A stretch of 64,000 bases of DNA, taken from positions 48,060,354 to 48,124,353 of the forward strand of contig CM055093.1 of the NCBI GenBank assembly GCA_029204225.1, given 5' to 3'. The notes under the pieces are model-generated. The model was not told the origin of the DNA and did no database searches. It saw only the letters and a list, made by a program, of their open reading frames with translations. Source of the DNA: Diphasiastrum complanatum (taxonomy: Eukaryota; Streptophyta; Lycopodiopsida; Lycopodiales; Lycopodiaceae). The translations under genes were made by a program, and so were the position numbers. Of the stretch, positions 41,824 to 54,918 are shown one piece after another. Position 1 is the stretch's first letter; each line of letters opens with the position of its first letter.

Positions 41824-42470
41824 TTATCTAAACATATTTAAAATAGATGCATGATCTAAGTGCCCAAGCTTGTAGTGCCAAATCAACTCTTTATTAACAA
41901 GAATAGAAGTATTTAGATATAGCTTTCGCATGGAGAAGTTGGCTTGCTGATTGAAGGCAGGTCTTGTATAGATTCTGAACTGACATTTGCTGAATACTGT
42001 TGTAGTTAAGATGGCCGTCTGAAATGCCACAACATATTAGTTGATTCAGAAGTGGATGTGTGAAGAGCTTGACTGTTAGAAGAATAGCAATGGCTGAGTT
42101 TGTAAAGATAGCCGCTTCTTCTTCCATAGGCTAGAACCTTCCAGGATTTGTCAAGGATTGTGCAGTCTTTTGTATCAAATTTGACCCTCCGACCTGAATC
42201 GATGATTCTGCTAACTGAGACCAGATTCTTGGTCAGATTTGGAATGTGGAGAACGTTGGACAACAACTTAACTTCACCCTTTTTGAATTCAATCCTGACT
42301 GTTCCTTCACGTTTGATTGAATGTGATGAGTTGTCTCCAAGTTGCACAACTCGAGAGTGGGTGAACGACTTGTAGTCTTTGAACCAGTCACGATGGTGAG
42401 TCATGTGTTGAGTTGCTCTGGAGTCTAGATACCAGAAATCAATATCCTGTTGTTCTTCAACTTTGGTCAT
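41824..42470 (-). pseudogene. copia-A protease and GAG-pre-integrase region
   Basis: Protease region with FWYLDSRATQHMT: the active-site DSG is changed to DSR, so the protease is dead. It continues as LSNVLHIPNLTKNLVSVSRI and then, after a frameshift at about 42010-42030, LIWHYKLGHLDHASILNM, the GAG-pre-integrase motif with HxLGHxxxxxL. Confidence 0.85.
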
Positions 42471-42540
42471 GAAAGCTGCTTCATCTTCTTCTTCTTGTTG
42501 TTGCTGATTTGAGTGATTGGCTGTAGCACTATGTGCTTGT

Positions 42541-42640
42541 TGTTAGAACTGCTTCTTCTTTTCATTGTTGTACTTCAAAGTTTGACAGTCCTTGATTTCG
42601 TGACCTGTCCTCTTATAGTATCTACAGAATAGTTTCTGCA
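42541..42640 (-). pseudogene. copia-A zinc knuckle with a lost cysteine
   Basis: Reads FCRYYKRTGHEIKDCQTLKY. In the CCHC motif (C-x2-C-x4-H-x4-C) the second Cys is Tyr. Confidence 0.75.
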
Positions 42641-42695
42641 CAGGTTGGAATGACGAAGAGCTTGAATTTGATCCTGAACCGAAATTTGGTCCAAA

Positions 42696-43376
42696 CTATA
42701 TGTTGCTCCTTTTGTGAGTAGAGCCTGACTTTGTAGATCCCTTGGATCTAAACTTTTGATATTTTGAATACAGAGCTTGAGGATCTGATCCTGAGCCTGA
42801 GGAGGATGCTGATTTTCTGGTCTCCTCTTGTAGGAGCAACGAGATTACTCTTGATAGAGTGAGGTGCTCCTGGGTAGAAATTTCCATTATCCAATTTTCG
42901 TAGGCTTCAAGTAGACTCAATAATAGAGTCATGAGTGCATCAGAATCTTCTATGACAAAGCCAGTTGCAGTCATCTACTCCATAAGATTTTTGAAAATGT
43001 TGAGGTGGCTCAAAACACTATCTGCTTCAGACATTCTGAGGTTGAAGAATTTCTTCCTCAGATGGAGCTTGGATGTAACGTCTCTAATGTCGTAGAGAAT
43101 TGCTAGGATGTCCCATGCATCCTTAGCTATCTGAGAAACATGTATGTGGCTGATCTGAGTATCCTTGATATTGAGGGTGATCATGGCAAATGCTTTGCCA
43201 TCTCTCAGTCTCCACTTGGTGATGATGGCTGCACCACTTTTTGGTTTGAGTTATGTGCCATCAAAGATGTCCCACAGTTCTTTGGCTAGAAGTATAACCT
43301 TCATCTTGAATTTTCAGAGATGGTAGTTATCTCCATCGAGTTTGTCAATGAGAGATGAACTAGATGATGAATCCAT
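42696..43376 (-). pseudogene. copia-A gag with nonsense codons
   Basis: Starts MDSSSSSSLIDKLDGDNYHL at 43376 and then meets TGA where the family has Trp. Downstream are ITLNIKDTQISHIHVSQIAK, AWDILAILYDIRDVTSKLHL and YENWIMEISTQEHLTLSRVI, the typical copia gag domain, with further stops at 43260s and 42974. At least three stops inactivate it. Confidence 0.85.
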
Positions 43377-43507
43377 TCTGGTTGAATGAGATCGTTGGTA
43401 GAAACAATGACTTTCGAAATATTGTTGGCTGTGCATTTGCTAGAAAGATGTCTTGATAGAAATAAGACCGATAATCCGCAGTAAAAATGCAGATTATTGA
43501 AATGTTT

Positions 43508-43519
43508 GCTCTGATACCA
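43508..43519 (-). other. primer-binding site of copia-A
   Basis: TGGTATCAGAGC on the minus strand, directly after LTR-terminal TGACA; initiator tRNA-Met type. Confidence 0.85.
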
Positions 43520-44402
43520 TGTCATAAAACAGTGGTCGTGAGCGCAGCGGAGGCTCGGTTGCTCAGAGCGTAGGCGTGTAGGAACGGAAACGCAATAGTT
43601 TGTAGTAGAAATATTCAAGTAGAAGAATTCATACAGTTTGCACAAATGAACGATGTAGTAGTGAGACAAAAATTGCACTCTGATAAAAATATCAACAGTG
43701 ATTACAACGGCTTGAAGTAATAACTTCAGCTTGCTGAGCGTGATAACGCTGGCTACAGATAATTTTGATTAAAAGAGAAATTCCAAAAATAACACTTACA
43801 TAGCTTGTTTCAGCTAATATAGAGATTTACAATAGATGAAATATCTTACAAGCCTTTAAGGCTATTTATGCCAGTCTTTGCATATGTGCAAAAGTTGGTA
43901 ACCGTCAACCGCCTTTGGGATATTTGTTTGTCCAGCTGTTTTGGGGTTACTCATCCATTGGCGAAGTCGGTCAGCAAAAATGCAAAAAAGACAAAAGTGC
44001 CTTAAAATGATTTCTAAGGTATTCCGGCCACTTGGCTAGCCACTTGGCCAGTGTGTCGCATTTTTCGCTAAGGAGTGAAAAAGACGAAGGTGCTTTAAAA
44101 ATGATTTCTAAGGTATTCTGGCCACTTGGCCAGTGTGTTGCATTTTTTGCTAAGGAGCGAAAAAGATGAAGGTGCCTTAAAAATGATTTCTAAGGTAATC
44201 TAGCTACTTGGCCAATGTGTCGCATTTTTTGCTGAGCGATAAAGACAAAAAAGATGAAGGTGCCTAAAAATGATTTCTAAGTCATAGAAAATCTTAAAGA
44301 GAGAAAAATGTGAAGGCCTAAAAATATGTTGCCAGCCTTCGGTTTTTCAAGATGATCATTACTTGAACGATTTGTTTAAGACTGAGCATAAGAAATCTAA
44401 CA
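43520..44402 (-). repeat. 5' LTR of copia-A (start tentative)
   Basis: Ends TGACA at 43520. The start is placed at TGTTAGATTTC (44402). It contains CATAAATAG (43862-43870), a TATA-like box, and a short tandem array at 43997-44290. Confidence 0.5.
43997..44290 (-). repeat. four-unit tandem array, period 82-92 bp, within the LTR
   Basis: Units begin near 43997, 44089, 44171 and 44259 with (G)GTGCCTTAAAAATGATTTCTA-like sequence, then CCACTTGGCCAGTGTGT and CGCATTTTT.GCTAAGGAG. Related words (GTGTCGCATTTTCGC, GGGCACCTTCTCCTTTTTCG) occur once in the copia-E LTR near 57310-57400. Confidence 0.8.
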
Positions 44403-46063
44403 CAGTTGACAGGACTGCAATGTTCAAATATATATGAAGTTTAGATCCAAATTTTTGTGTAAAAAAAAGTACATGGTATATCGGATCAATGTGCATGTGA
44501 TTAAATGAAAATCTACAATAGAAACAAGCGCGTAGCGTCGAATTGATATCAAATAAATAATACCTTTGCATTGAATATTTTAAGCTTTGTATAGGCTGTT
44601 GCATCTGGCACTGGAGTTTCAGTACTTTCTTGATAAGGCTCTTCACTTGTTTTTGGGTGTGTGTAATAGAGTCCACCTTTATACAAATCGGATCACACAC
44701 ACTCTCATCATTGACATATAAAGACATAGCATATAAGCTCCAGTGGCCACTGCAATCAGAAATCAATATGTTTTTTAAACTACAAGTAAATCACAATTCA
44801 TTTGAAAAAATCAACTTATTAAAATGTGAAAAGCATACACTTACTTCGTTATGGGAGCACGAGCAATGGAGTCCCTTGTCTGATGTTTTGTATCATCTCA
44901 GAGTGCAAGGTGACAAAATTGGAAAAATGGAAAGCACTCATAAGTTGTATAGGAAACAATGAGACATCTATAAAAATTGGGATTTGATAAAACTCCATCG
45001 AATATTTAATTGACCCATCTCCTACATTATTGCCTAACATGTTATCCTTATTTTCTAATTCACCTATATCTAATTTACTAAGGGGAAGACCTATTTTGAT
45101 TTTCGTCATCTGAAAACTATAAAGTGGACCTAGAGATTTAAGATGTTTATATAAATAGTAATTCGTCATATGGTACATATTTTGGAGAATTCACAAATGT
45201 ATGTGTAGGGGGTGCAGGAAGTGAAACCGATAAACCCAAAAATGAATTTCCTAGACGGCCTCCTTGCATTGGGACACCACTAGGATGAAGCCGTGATGTT
45301 TGCTTCGTACGGGCCATTCACAGCCCCAATATCGGATCAGCGCGGTGTCCACAGATCCGCAACTACACAATGTAAGTGGCGCACGCCGAACCAATATCCT
45401 GGCAGGTCGTGAGAAAACTTGATAGCAGATGAGCACGCGGCAGATCGTATTAGGAATTCCAAGTATAGGTCATGTGCACTGAACTGATATCCTGGCAGGT
45501 AGTGAAGAAACCGACAACAGATGAGCGTGTGGCAGTGCATATTTGAATAATAGATGCAGGTCATGTGCACACACAAAATGGCAGATCTCCACGACCCAAG
45601 TACTTGGAGGATCAACCGAAGTACCAGATGGACAATGAACTCCACGAATGAAGGAGGCATCAAATTGGAAGCCATTGAAAATGTGCTTAAACTAGTTTTT
45701 GTAATCTGATGTTTAACTTAAGCCCATTCTCTCTATTCCTATGTAAACAGGATGAACGTGAGAGAGAAGGTTGCGCAATTGATGAGTAGTAAGCGTCTGC
45801 TAGTAAGCAAGACCAGTTATTCGTAAAAGACAGAGATTCTCTTGCTCAATGCGATGTGCGGTATGCCAAGCAGTGCTCACAAACTCATTTGAGAATACAG
45901 TGCTATTTGCACATTCCGCTCCATTGTATAATCATGAATGCTTAATGCTAGTTCATTGTTCGTGTGTATTCGGCTTTCATTCTACATTCAGCACAAAGGC
46001 TCATTTATCTAAAAGTTTTATAAATCAGTAGTAGGTCAATAGTGTCTATCTACGCCTTGGAAG
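44403..46063. other. no gene recognised; contains one tandem duplication
   Basis: Open frames up to 135 codons (44359-44766 minus) have no motif. The only structure is the duplication at 45387. Confidence 0.4.
45387..45570 (+). repeat. tandem duplication, period about 91 bp
   Basis: Two units share ATATCCTGGCAGGT, a GCAGATGAGC/ACAGATGAGC block and AGGTCATGTGCAC in order (45387-45479 and 45480-45570), with moderate divergence. Confidence 0.7.
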
Positions 46064-46980
46064 AAGATAGATCTCAAAGATGCAGCAGTAGCCGCAGTTG
46101 AGAATTCAACTCTATCTAGGTAGAATGGGTTGAAAGCGCATTATCTAACACTCCAACAGTGGATTCATACAGCCGACACCAGTGCGTTTTTCCTCCTCGG
46201 ATTCCATCAAAAGCTTGATCATGTTGTAAAAATATTTTCATGGGCTATTCTACATGTCACGAAGCCCTATAGGGTTTTTGACATAGCTCAAGGACAAGTT
46301 GTTATTAGTCAAGATGTAGTCTTCTTAGAAGACAAGTTATTTTACTTCAAGTATAACCATAAAATAAAAGAGTTTGTTTCAATGACTTATGTCAAGTCAC
46401 AACTTGTAGTTTCCAATCCACCAAGAGTTCATATTTCAATCCAGTAGTAGAATCAGCCAACCATACAACAATATCCAAATCAAGAAGATCTGCCCAAATC
46501 AAACATGAGACTAATAGGTTCATTCACAAATCTTCATGACTCATGATAAATCTGTCGCACTTGCGGAAGCCATGTCAAATTCTGATTTAGATAATTGGCA
46601 CAAGGTTGTGCAGGCTGAATATAGTTCATTATTGAAATCAAGACATGGAGTCTTGTTGTACCTCCTACAAATGCAAAAATCAATGGCACAAAGTGAATAT
46701 TCAAGCTCAAGCATAATCCAGATGAATTAATATCCAAATGAAAAGCTCAATTAGTGGTGAAGGGTTATGAACAAATCCATGGAATAGATTACATTGAGAC
46801 ATTCAACGTAGTGGTAAAGCATCAATTTGTTTGAACTTTACTAGCTAGATTTGCTATAGAATATTTGTACATTTTCCCTCCTTCCACAATTTGGGAATCA
46901 ACGACTAAAACCAAGGTTATAGCATTGACAACCAAGCATCAAGAAATAAAATTCCTCTAACAGGATGCTAGGTACTAAAA
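46064..46980 (+). mobile_element. copia-B: fragment of a Ty1/copia polyprotein
   Basis: Plus-strand pieces: YRVFDIAQGQVVISQDVVFL (post-integrase region), ALAEAMSNSDLDNWHKVVQA then EYSSLL (start of RT), AQLVVKGYEQIHGIDYIETF, then a jump to STIWESTTKTKVIALTTKHQ (end of RNase H). The catalytic part of RT and most of RNase H are deleted, and several stops occur. No LTRs recognised. Confidence 0.75.
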
Positions 46981-47285
46981 TTCACTGAGTCGATTTTGAA
47001 TTCATTTTTTTTTTTAATCCAACTATGAAGTTACAAAAATGGTAGGCCCTCAGAAAACCTCAGTCAAATGGCATGCAACCCACACGGTTACATAGACTCG
47101 CAACTCCACAAATTGCTGACCAAAAATGCACCTATTCAACTTAAGAGGCAAACCCATGCATAAAGAAAGCACCTAGCCTTACAAAAAGGCCTCTCGTTAC
47201 AAACCCAAAACCTAAAAGGGTTTTGTTTGAGGAAGGCAGGTCCATATTCTAGCCGCCACCTGATGGCTTTCCAGTCGCGAGCTCT

Positions 47286-48615
<1,330 letters not shown>

Positions 48616-48627
48616 GCTCTAATACCA
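48616..48627 (-). other. primer-binding-site-like sequence
   Basis: TGGTATTAGAGC on the minus strand, one mismatch from the tRNA-Met primer site, one base after the LTR-terminal CA. Confidence 0.7.
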
Positions 48628-48628
48628 A

Positions 48629-49108
48629 TGTAATGACCACTAGGAACAATCCCCTAAGATGAGGATAGGAAAACACAAGAGTGACTATGGAACATAACCA
48701 CCCAACCAAACCTAGATCCCTCCTAGAGAATCCTCCTGAATCTAGCCCCCAAGCCATGCCAATGTGACAGCAAGAGGAGAAGGCCCATCAAGTAACCTAG
48801 ACCAAAGTCATCGACGGAATAATCACTACCTCAATATATAGAGATTAGGATCCTATGCATGAACCCATGCAATCCCCATGCAGGTCAACTATAAATAGGT
48901 CACAACTCTTCATGCATACCTCATGCCTATATCAGTCACACGTACATGCACTACTCCATATGTCTCAATTAGAGTGTTTAAGGTCATTAGTCACCAACAG
49001 GCCTCAATGTGGAATTAAATCTAGGCGTGACCAATAATTCCGAATACTAGAGGGCCGATCTACCATATTAGGACTATTCCAGGTCCTTAACCGAATATGG
49101 CCATAACA
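48629..49108 (-). repeat. 480-bp LTR, same family as 35834-36324
   Basis: On the minus strand starts TGTTATGGCC and ends GGTCATTACA. Shares long blocks with the 35.8-kb LTR (AAGATGAGGATAGGAAAACA, GAACCCATGCAATCCCCATG and CAACAGGCCTCAA in plus sense). Confidence 0.85.
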
Positions 49109-49252
49109 TAAGCCATGCCCAAATCGTGTTGTACTAGGCCCTGCACCTATACTAGGCCCTTCCCGTGATGTACTAGGCCCTACACCTGTATGTGTATCAT
49201 GGTCTGGTTATTGGATTAGTGGATCGAAGTAAATTGGTAGTTTTTACTTCTT

Positions 49253-49745
49253 TCAAATTTTGAGAATAGTTAGCGGAGGAGTGGAATCCGTCCCTCCTCT
49301 ACGCAAAATAGTATATTGTTGGCTATTGCGTGGTCTAGACATAAAATTCTTTTGGTTAGAAGGGGTAGCGGTATAGGCTAACTTCTCATGATTATCAACA
49401 GGACAGAGGAATAATCCTTCCTCTACATAGCTGGCTTGTAGATTAGGACAATTCATTTTAGAATGTCCCTCTTTACCATGAGTCAGATTCTTCTATTCTT
49501 TTATGTTTATGCTTCTTATTAGTACTCTTTCTATCATTTCTTCTTCTTCTAGAAATTTTAAAAGTTTAATAGTTTTTTGTGGATGCTATGACATTCTCTA
49601 ACGATTTTGTCAATTCTTGATGACAGTACCTATCCATCTTCTCGGGTAATCTGCCCAAGAACCATTCGTTTTGCATGGGGACAGGGTAGTGTGCTCCTAG
49701 CTTCCCTATCAAATTCTTAACTCTTTGAGTGTGCTTTCTAAGCAA
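49253..49745 (-). pseudogene. Ty3/gypsy gag fragment
   Basis: Minus-strand RVKNLIGKLGAHYPVPMQNE then WFLGRLPEKMDRYCHQELTK, a gag-domain segment, and farther on HGKEGHSKMNCPNL, a zinc knuckle that has lost its first cysteines. Stops separate the parts. Confidence 0.7.
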
Positions 49746-50735
49746 CGCTCCTATTGGTAAGTTTCGCAGATTCTGAAAGTATAAATCACGTGCGATGGGG
49801 ACAGATGGTGAATGTAATATTCAAAGCAGAATACTACAATGACAAATCTGGTTATCTAAAGATATTGAGTACATTGGTGTCCAGAAATACCAAGGATGAA
49901 ACAATTTGGTCAAGGTCTGAAAGTATAGAAGGGGACGTTATCTTTCAGGCTCTTAGGACAATAGTAAGCAAATCAATCTCACAACAACAAGCAAAAAGAT
50001 CCTTCACAACAGAATCCATCGGCTTTTGATTTCTCTCAACAAGCACAAGGAATTGATTCTTATCACAAAAAGCAAACAAAGCAAAACGTCAATTGAGCTC
50101 TTCATCTGAACACATAGCTCATTCAGAATTAAAAGAGATTCTGTTTAGAATTAAAAGAGGTTCTGTTTAGAGTTATGCTTTAGGATTCAGCTAAATTTTT
50201 CCTACACACATTAGTTAGAATTTTTGCTCCCAGATGTCGCCTGTAAATCTACGTTAGAGAATTTGGAATTCAATACAAGTAAAGAGTGAATGCCTCAAAC
50301 ATATGTCTATCAAAATCAGTTATATAATAACTCAGAGTGTGTTTGATCAATTGATAAGAAGTGTCACTGTAGCAGATAACAGAGGAAAGGAATGCACAAG
50401 CTATAGAAACTGGCTCTCTTCTCTCTATTGATAGCTGAATCTCTGCGTATGTACAATGGCTCTGAGTGTCGCCCTTATAGGAACGAACATCGGCCTGAGC
50501 GTCGATCACCAACCATTAAGATGTCGGTTGGAATCCGCTAATGTGTCGCTATAGAATGTCGCACAGAACGTCGCGAGTTCTTACTTAAGATGAATTTACA
50601 AGATGCAAATAGGCCTTTACATGAATTTAGGCACTATAGAATATTTATATGTACAAAAATTGAGATTTTTTATAATATAAAACATTGAATTTGGATAATT
50701 TGGGATCATAGGCCTCCACATGTGCCATCAACAAC
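49746..50735. other. no gene recognised
   Basis: Probably leader or LTR sequence of the neighbouring elements. A 91-codon plus frame (49754-50029) has no motif. Confidence 0.35.
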
Positions 50736-51966
50736 TATAAATAGATCAGTAGATTAATTCAATTTTAGTTCAAGTTCAAGTTCAAGTTTTAGGAGCAATC
50801 AAGTATTCTTCTTTTTCTCCTCTCTCTCTCTCTCTCTATGTTCCGCCATAGGTGTAGACTAATCGTAATAAGCTATCGTGATTACAATTTGTGTATGAGT
50901 AAATTCATAGCAGAATTAGATGCGTTATTATTATAGTGTAATTAGAGTAAACAGTGGATGTAATTTTTTTTAATCATTCAATAATACATACTACATTCGA
51001 CAATAAAACACATGTCTTGTCTTACTGTTTCTATTATTTATGCCTTTTGATCTGAGTTTTGATAATTGGCAATGAAGTGATTTTTCTATATCATTTGACA
51101 ATTCGACACATGACTTGTCTTGTCTTATTGTTTCTGTTATTTATGCTTTTTTTAACTGAGTTTTGATAACTGGCAATTAAGTGATCTTTCTATATCATTC
51201 ATTTTTTGCACTCGTGAATGATAAGTGTTTATGATAGTATTGAAATAGTTTTGCAATTACATAAACTATTGTTCTTCCTACAATTAAATTATCATAGTCA
51301 AATAGTAACTGTTAATCAAACCATATGCAAATTTTATTTACTAACATGGTATCAAAGCTAGATCATATCTTTGTAATTAGTTCAAAGTGGTCAACTTCAT
51401 TGCCAGATTTTCAATATCAGATTTGTCTACGATGGCTGCGTTATTTTTGAATTCTATCGCAAAGTTGATTGGTGACAACTATCACTTATGGAAATTCAAA
51501 AAGAGGGTGATTCTACAAGCAAAAGAGCTTTGGAAAGTTGTCTAAGGTCTTGAGGTTAAGCCTATTGTAGATCCAGCGGCCATTACTAAATGGAAGTAGA
51601 AGGATGAGAAGCCGTACGCCCTCATCACTCTCAATATCAGAGATAATCATATCAGTCATATTCAAAACTTGGAATATTCTAAGCACTCTCCATAATATTA
51701 GAGACATAACTGCCAAACTTCATCTGAGTAAAAAGTTTTTCTCATTCAAAATGGCTGATATAAATTTCATTACAAATCACTTGAACAACTTCAAAATTTT
51801 TCTTGAACAAATGTCTATAATTGGCACGAAAATCAATGATGCAGATGTCATCATGACTCTTTTATCGAGTCTTTTTAAGACCTACAAAAATTGGGTAGTC
51901 ATCATTTCTACTCAGCAAGGTCTTACATTAGCATGAGTTTCGTCTATGCTACTACAAGAAGAAATA
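50736..51966 (+). mobile_element. copia-C: LTR end and broken gag of a Ty1/copia element
   Basis: TATAAATAG at 50736-50744, LTR end CTAACA at 51346, primer site TGGTATCAAAGC (51347-51358, one mismatch), then gag from 51432 (MAALFLNSIAKLIGDNYHLW) with stops, continuing as ITAKLHLSKKFFSFKMADIN and NWVVIISTQQGLTLA. Everything after about 51966 is replaced by minus-strand gypsy-3. The LTR start is not determined. Confidence 0.75.
51007..51203 (+). repeat. tandem duplication inside the copia-C LTR
   Basis: Two units of about 98 bp share CTTGTCTTA.TGTTTCT.TTATTTATGC, then GAGTTTTGATAA.TGGCAAT and TTTCTATATCATT. Confidence 0.8.
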
Positions 51967-51969
51967 TAA

Positions 51970-52780
51970 TGCTTGCCGGTACGCATTACGCTAGAATCCT
52001 TCGAGATTCTCAAATATACACAATCCCCCACCCAAAAGTCTCGCGATGATCTTTTCAGATTTGCATAATGTCGGTCCCTATCCTGGGCACACTGGACATT
52101 TTCACGTGCAATCTGTAGCATTTCTTGCATATCATGTAGGAAATCCGCTACCTTCTAAAACTTGATCGTCCGAGCTCTACTACAATGGGTGATCTAGGCT
52201 CAAAACTGTATGTAAGCATAAATGGGCTATAACCGATAGCCGAATGCTTACTACTATTAACGAAAGATAATTTTTCGCCATCGGGAAACATATGCCCGCA
52301 ACATTTGTTCCATCGTCTGATTTGTTCTTTTTGTCTGACCATCCGTCTCAGGATGATCAGAAGAATCCAAGCTTAGAGTTGTCTCTAGTTTAGAAAACAT
52401 GGCCGACCAAAAGTGACCAGTCAACTTTGGATCGCGATTGCTCACAATATCACTTGGTTATCCGTAAACTCAAAACAGACGCTCAACAAATATATGAGCT
52501 AAAGCAGAAGCCTTCACGGTGGCCTTTACCGAAATAAACGTAGCTAATTTGTTGAGACGGTCAACTACAACCCAAATTGCATCATGTTGTTTATTCATCC
52601 ACGGTAACCCAACCACGAAATCCATGGATATATTACCCCACCTCTTATCAGGGATATCCAATGGATGCCAACAATCCGCCAGCTTTATGGCATTCGGCCT
52701 TATTCAACTGGCATTCATCACACTTGACCACATAAGATTCTAAAGGGCTTGAGTTTTGGCCAATAAAAGTCCCTTTATAC
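51970..52780 (-). pseudogene. gypsy-3 integrase
   Basis: From the higher coordinate: zinc-binding CDECQLNKAECHKAGGLL, core start WGNISMDFVVGLPW with the first Asp, then VVDRLNKLATFISVKA, second catalytic region MSNRDPKLTGHFWSAMFSKL and DHPETDGQTKRTNQTMEQML, and the C-terminal part with HSAIGYSPFMLTYSFEPRSP and RDRHYANLKRSSRDFWVGDC. Frameshifts break it at least four times. Confidence 0.85.
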
Positions 52781-54290
52781 CAAATCCAATGTACGATGTA
52801 TGCCAGGATGTCCTATGCATGGTGAGTCATGACATTCATAAAGAATTTTATTTTTAACAAAATCCACATCAGACACACAAACCTTCCCTTTCCTGAACAA
52901 AAGTCCAGTATGGATAGAGAAGTCATCAGCACCTTTTTTTATCTTTCCTTGATCACCATGTACATCAGTCTTGACGAGTCAATCGATTGGTCCAAAATGT
53001 GGGTCTTTCTCATAAAGACCTCTTAGAGAGAGATAAAAGGTTGTATTGATCTCAGTGAAAGAAAGTTTGTTCACATCACCAATTCGACTGAGTGCATCAG
53101 CAACCTGATTAGAGGTGCCTTTTATATACCGCACTTCAAAGTCAAATTCTTGCTTGAGTTTTGCCCATCTGGCCTTACAACCTCTCTAATCATTCTGATT
53201 AGTATTTTAGGGGTTGGTGATCCATGTTGGCCATGAACTTATTAGCATACAGGTAATTTATCCATGATTTCAATGCATGGATCACCGCGAACAGTTCTTC
53301 TTCTTGCATGGTATATTTGACCTCCACATTGGTTAGTTTTTTACTCTCAAAGGCAACAGGCTGGCCCTCCTATAAGAGAACACAGCTCCAATAGCCATAT
53401 CACTCATGTCAGTGTTGATGACAAACGACAAATTTGGATTTGCTATTCTCAAGACTGGAGCTGAGACAATTAGAAGCTTGAGTTTTTGGAAACTCTCATC
53501 TAACTTCTCATTCCACTTTATAGGAGGACTTGGCCTACCTTTGCGACTTTTTACTCCTTTCAACAACTTGTTGCGAGGCGCATCAATCTTTGAATAATCC
53601 TATGCAAATCTACGGAAAAACATAGTAACACCCAAGAATGACTTAAGTTCACGGACCGTTTGAGGAATTTGCCATTGTCTTCACCTTTTCTTCATCAATC
53701 TTTATCTTAAAAGAGGTGATCTTATGACCAAGAAAAAAAAGTTCTTTTTAAAAGAATCCACACGTTGATTCCTTTGCGTAAAGCTTCTCTTGTCTTAAGA
53801 TACACAAGACACTACAGAGATGCTTAGCATGCTCTTTGAGTGTTCTACTGTGGATCAAAATATCATCTAGAAACACTACTACAAACTTTCCCAAATATGG
53901 ATGAAATAAATTGTTCATCATTTGCTGGAAAGTTGTGGGAGCATAATTTGGTTAAACCAAAGGGCAAAACTAAAAATTGGCATTGGCCAAAACTGGTCCT
54001 AATACCGGCCTTAGATACATCTTCCAAATGTATCCTGATCTGATGGTATCCCGTATGTAGATCAATCTTCGTGAAGTATTTAGCTCCATCTTAACTGATC
54101 TATGAGATCATCCATCATGGATAATGGGTATTTAAGTTTTTACAGTAAGTTTGTTCAGACCCTTGTAATCTACACACAACCGAAAATCCCCATCTTTCTT
54201 GTTCTTAAGAAGGACGGGCGCTCCCCATGGAGACTTACTTGGTCTGATGTGCCCCATTCTAAGATATTCCTCGATTTGCATAGCCACTTC
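52781..54290 (-). pseudogene. gypsy-3 reverse transcriptase and RNase H
   Basis: RT from 54290: [53 protein letters not shown] (catalytic FLDD), KLYAKEST. Then KGVKSRKGRPSPPIKWNEKL and RNase H start LSFVINTDMSDMAIGAVFSY. Stops and frameshifts throughout. Confidence 0.82.
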
Positions 54291-54918
54291 TGTGAAAGTA
54301 CAATACTTTTTAGATCATAAATGGATCTTAGAAGATCACAAGAGTGATTATGTACTTCCTTAACAATGCATAAAACAACTAGTCAACAAATCTTGGTCTA
54401 GATTGGCGATTTGACACACAACATGCATTGATAATCATAAAAAAAGATCATAGACACAAATCTGAGCCCACACATGTGAAGAGCAGCTTGTTGTATGGAT
54501 TTAGAACAGTGTTTGAAGTACTCAAAGTGTTGGTTTTATTTGGATCACAAAATCAATGTACATGGAGAGTAGAAACTCGAGATTGCCAATGAGCTCCAAA
54601 AATAATCTTTCTCACTATGGGGGCTTGGAATACATAGCAAAACTCACTTCCTTTGTAAAGTTAGGTGAATTTTTAGCATGTAATAAGGAAGTTAACTCAC
54701 TCTTTTTGCCCTAAAATGAAACCCTAGTGTATTTCCTAGAGTCATGCTTGGTAGGTGCATGGTTGGTCTAGACACAACCACCTCTCTTGAATCGAGCTAA
54801 CCCACTTTAGGAGTGGATTGATATGTGGCACTTTGGCCATACATGTGTGAAAACAACTATACACAAAAATGTACAATATGCTACATGGCTAGATTTGCCA
54901 ATGTTGGCATTTTTCACA
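54291..54918 (-). repeat. 3' LTR of copia-D, 628 bp
   Basis: On the minus strand starts TGTGAAAAATGCC at 54918 and ends GTACTTTCACA at 54291; the ends form a 7-bp terminal inverted repeat TGTGAAA/TTTCACA. It is preceded by TTTGAGGAGGAG, a clear polypurine tract. Confidence 0.75.

Larger units (their letters stand above)
40012..44402 (-). mobile_element. copia-A: decayed Ty1/copia element
   Basis: Order on the minus strand: 5' LTR (44402-43520, start tentative), primer-binding site, gag, zinc knuckle, protease, GAG-pre-integrase, integrase end, RT, RNase H. Most of the integrase core is missing between about 41600 and 41820. No 3' LTR was found. LTR motifs are shared with copia-E. Confidence 0.8.
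51970..54290 (-). mobile_element. gypsy-3: decayed Ty3/gypsy pol region
   Basis: RT, RNase H and integrase in order on the minus strand. The RT is cut at 54290 by the LTR of copia-D, and the integrase abuts copia-C gag at about 51966. No gag, protease or LTR was found. Confidence 0.82.

Noticed and set aside
43997-44290. CRISPR-like regular array
   Set aside because: Whole units, including spacers, are repeats of each other, and the context is a plant LTR.
44359-45178. ORFs of 109-135 codons
   Set aside because: No motif on either strand and mutually overlapping; treated as chance.
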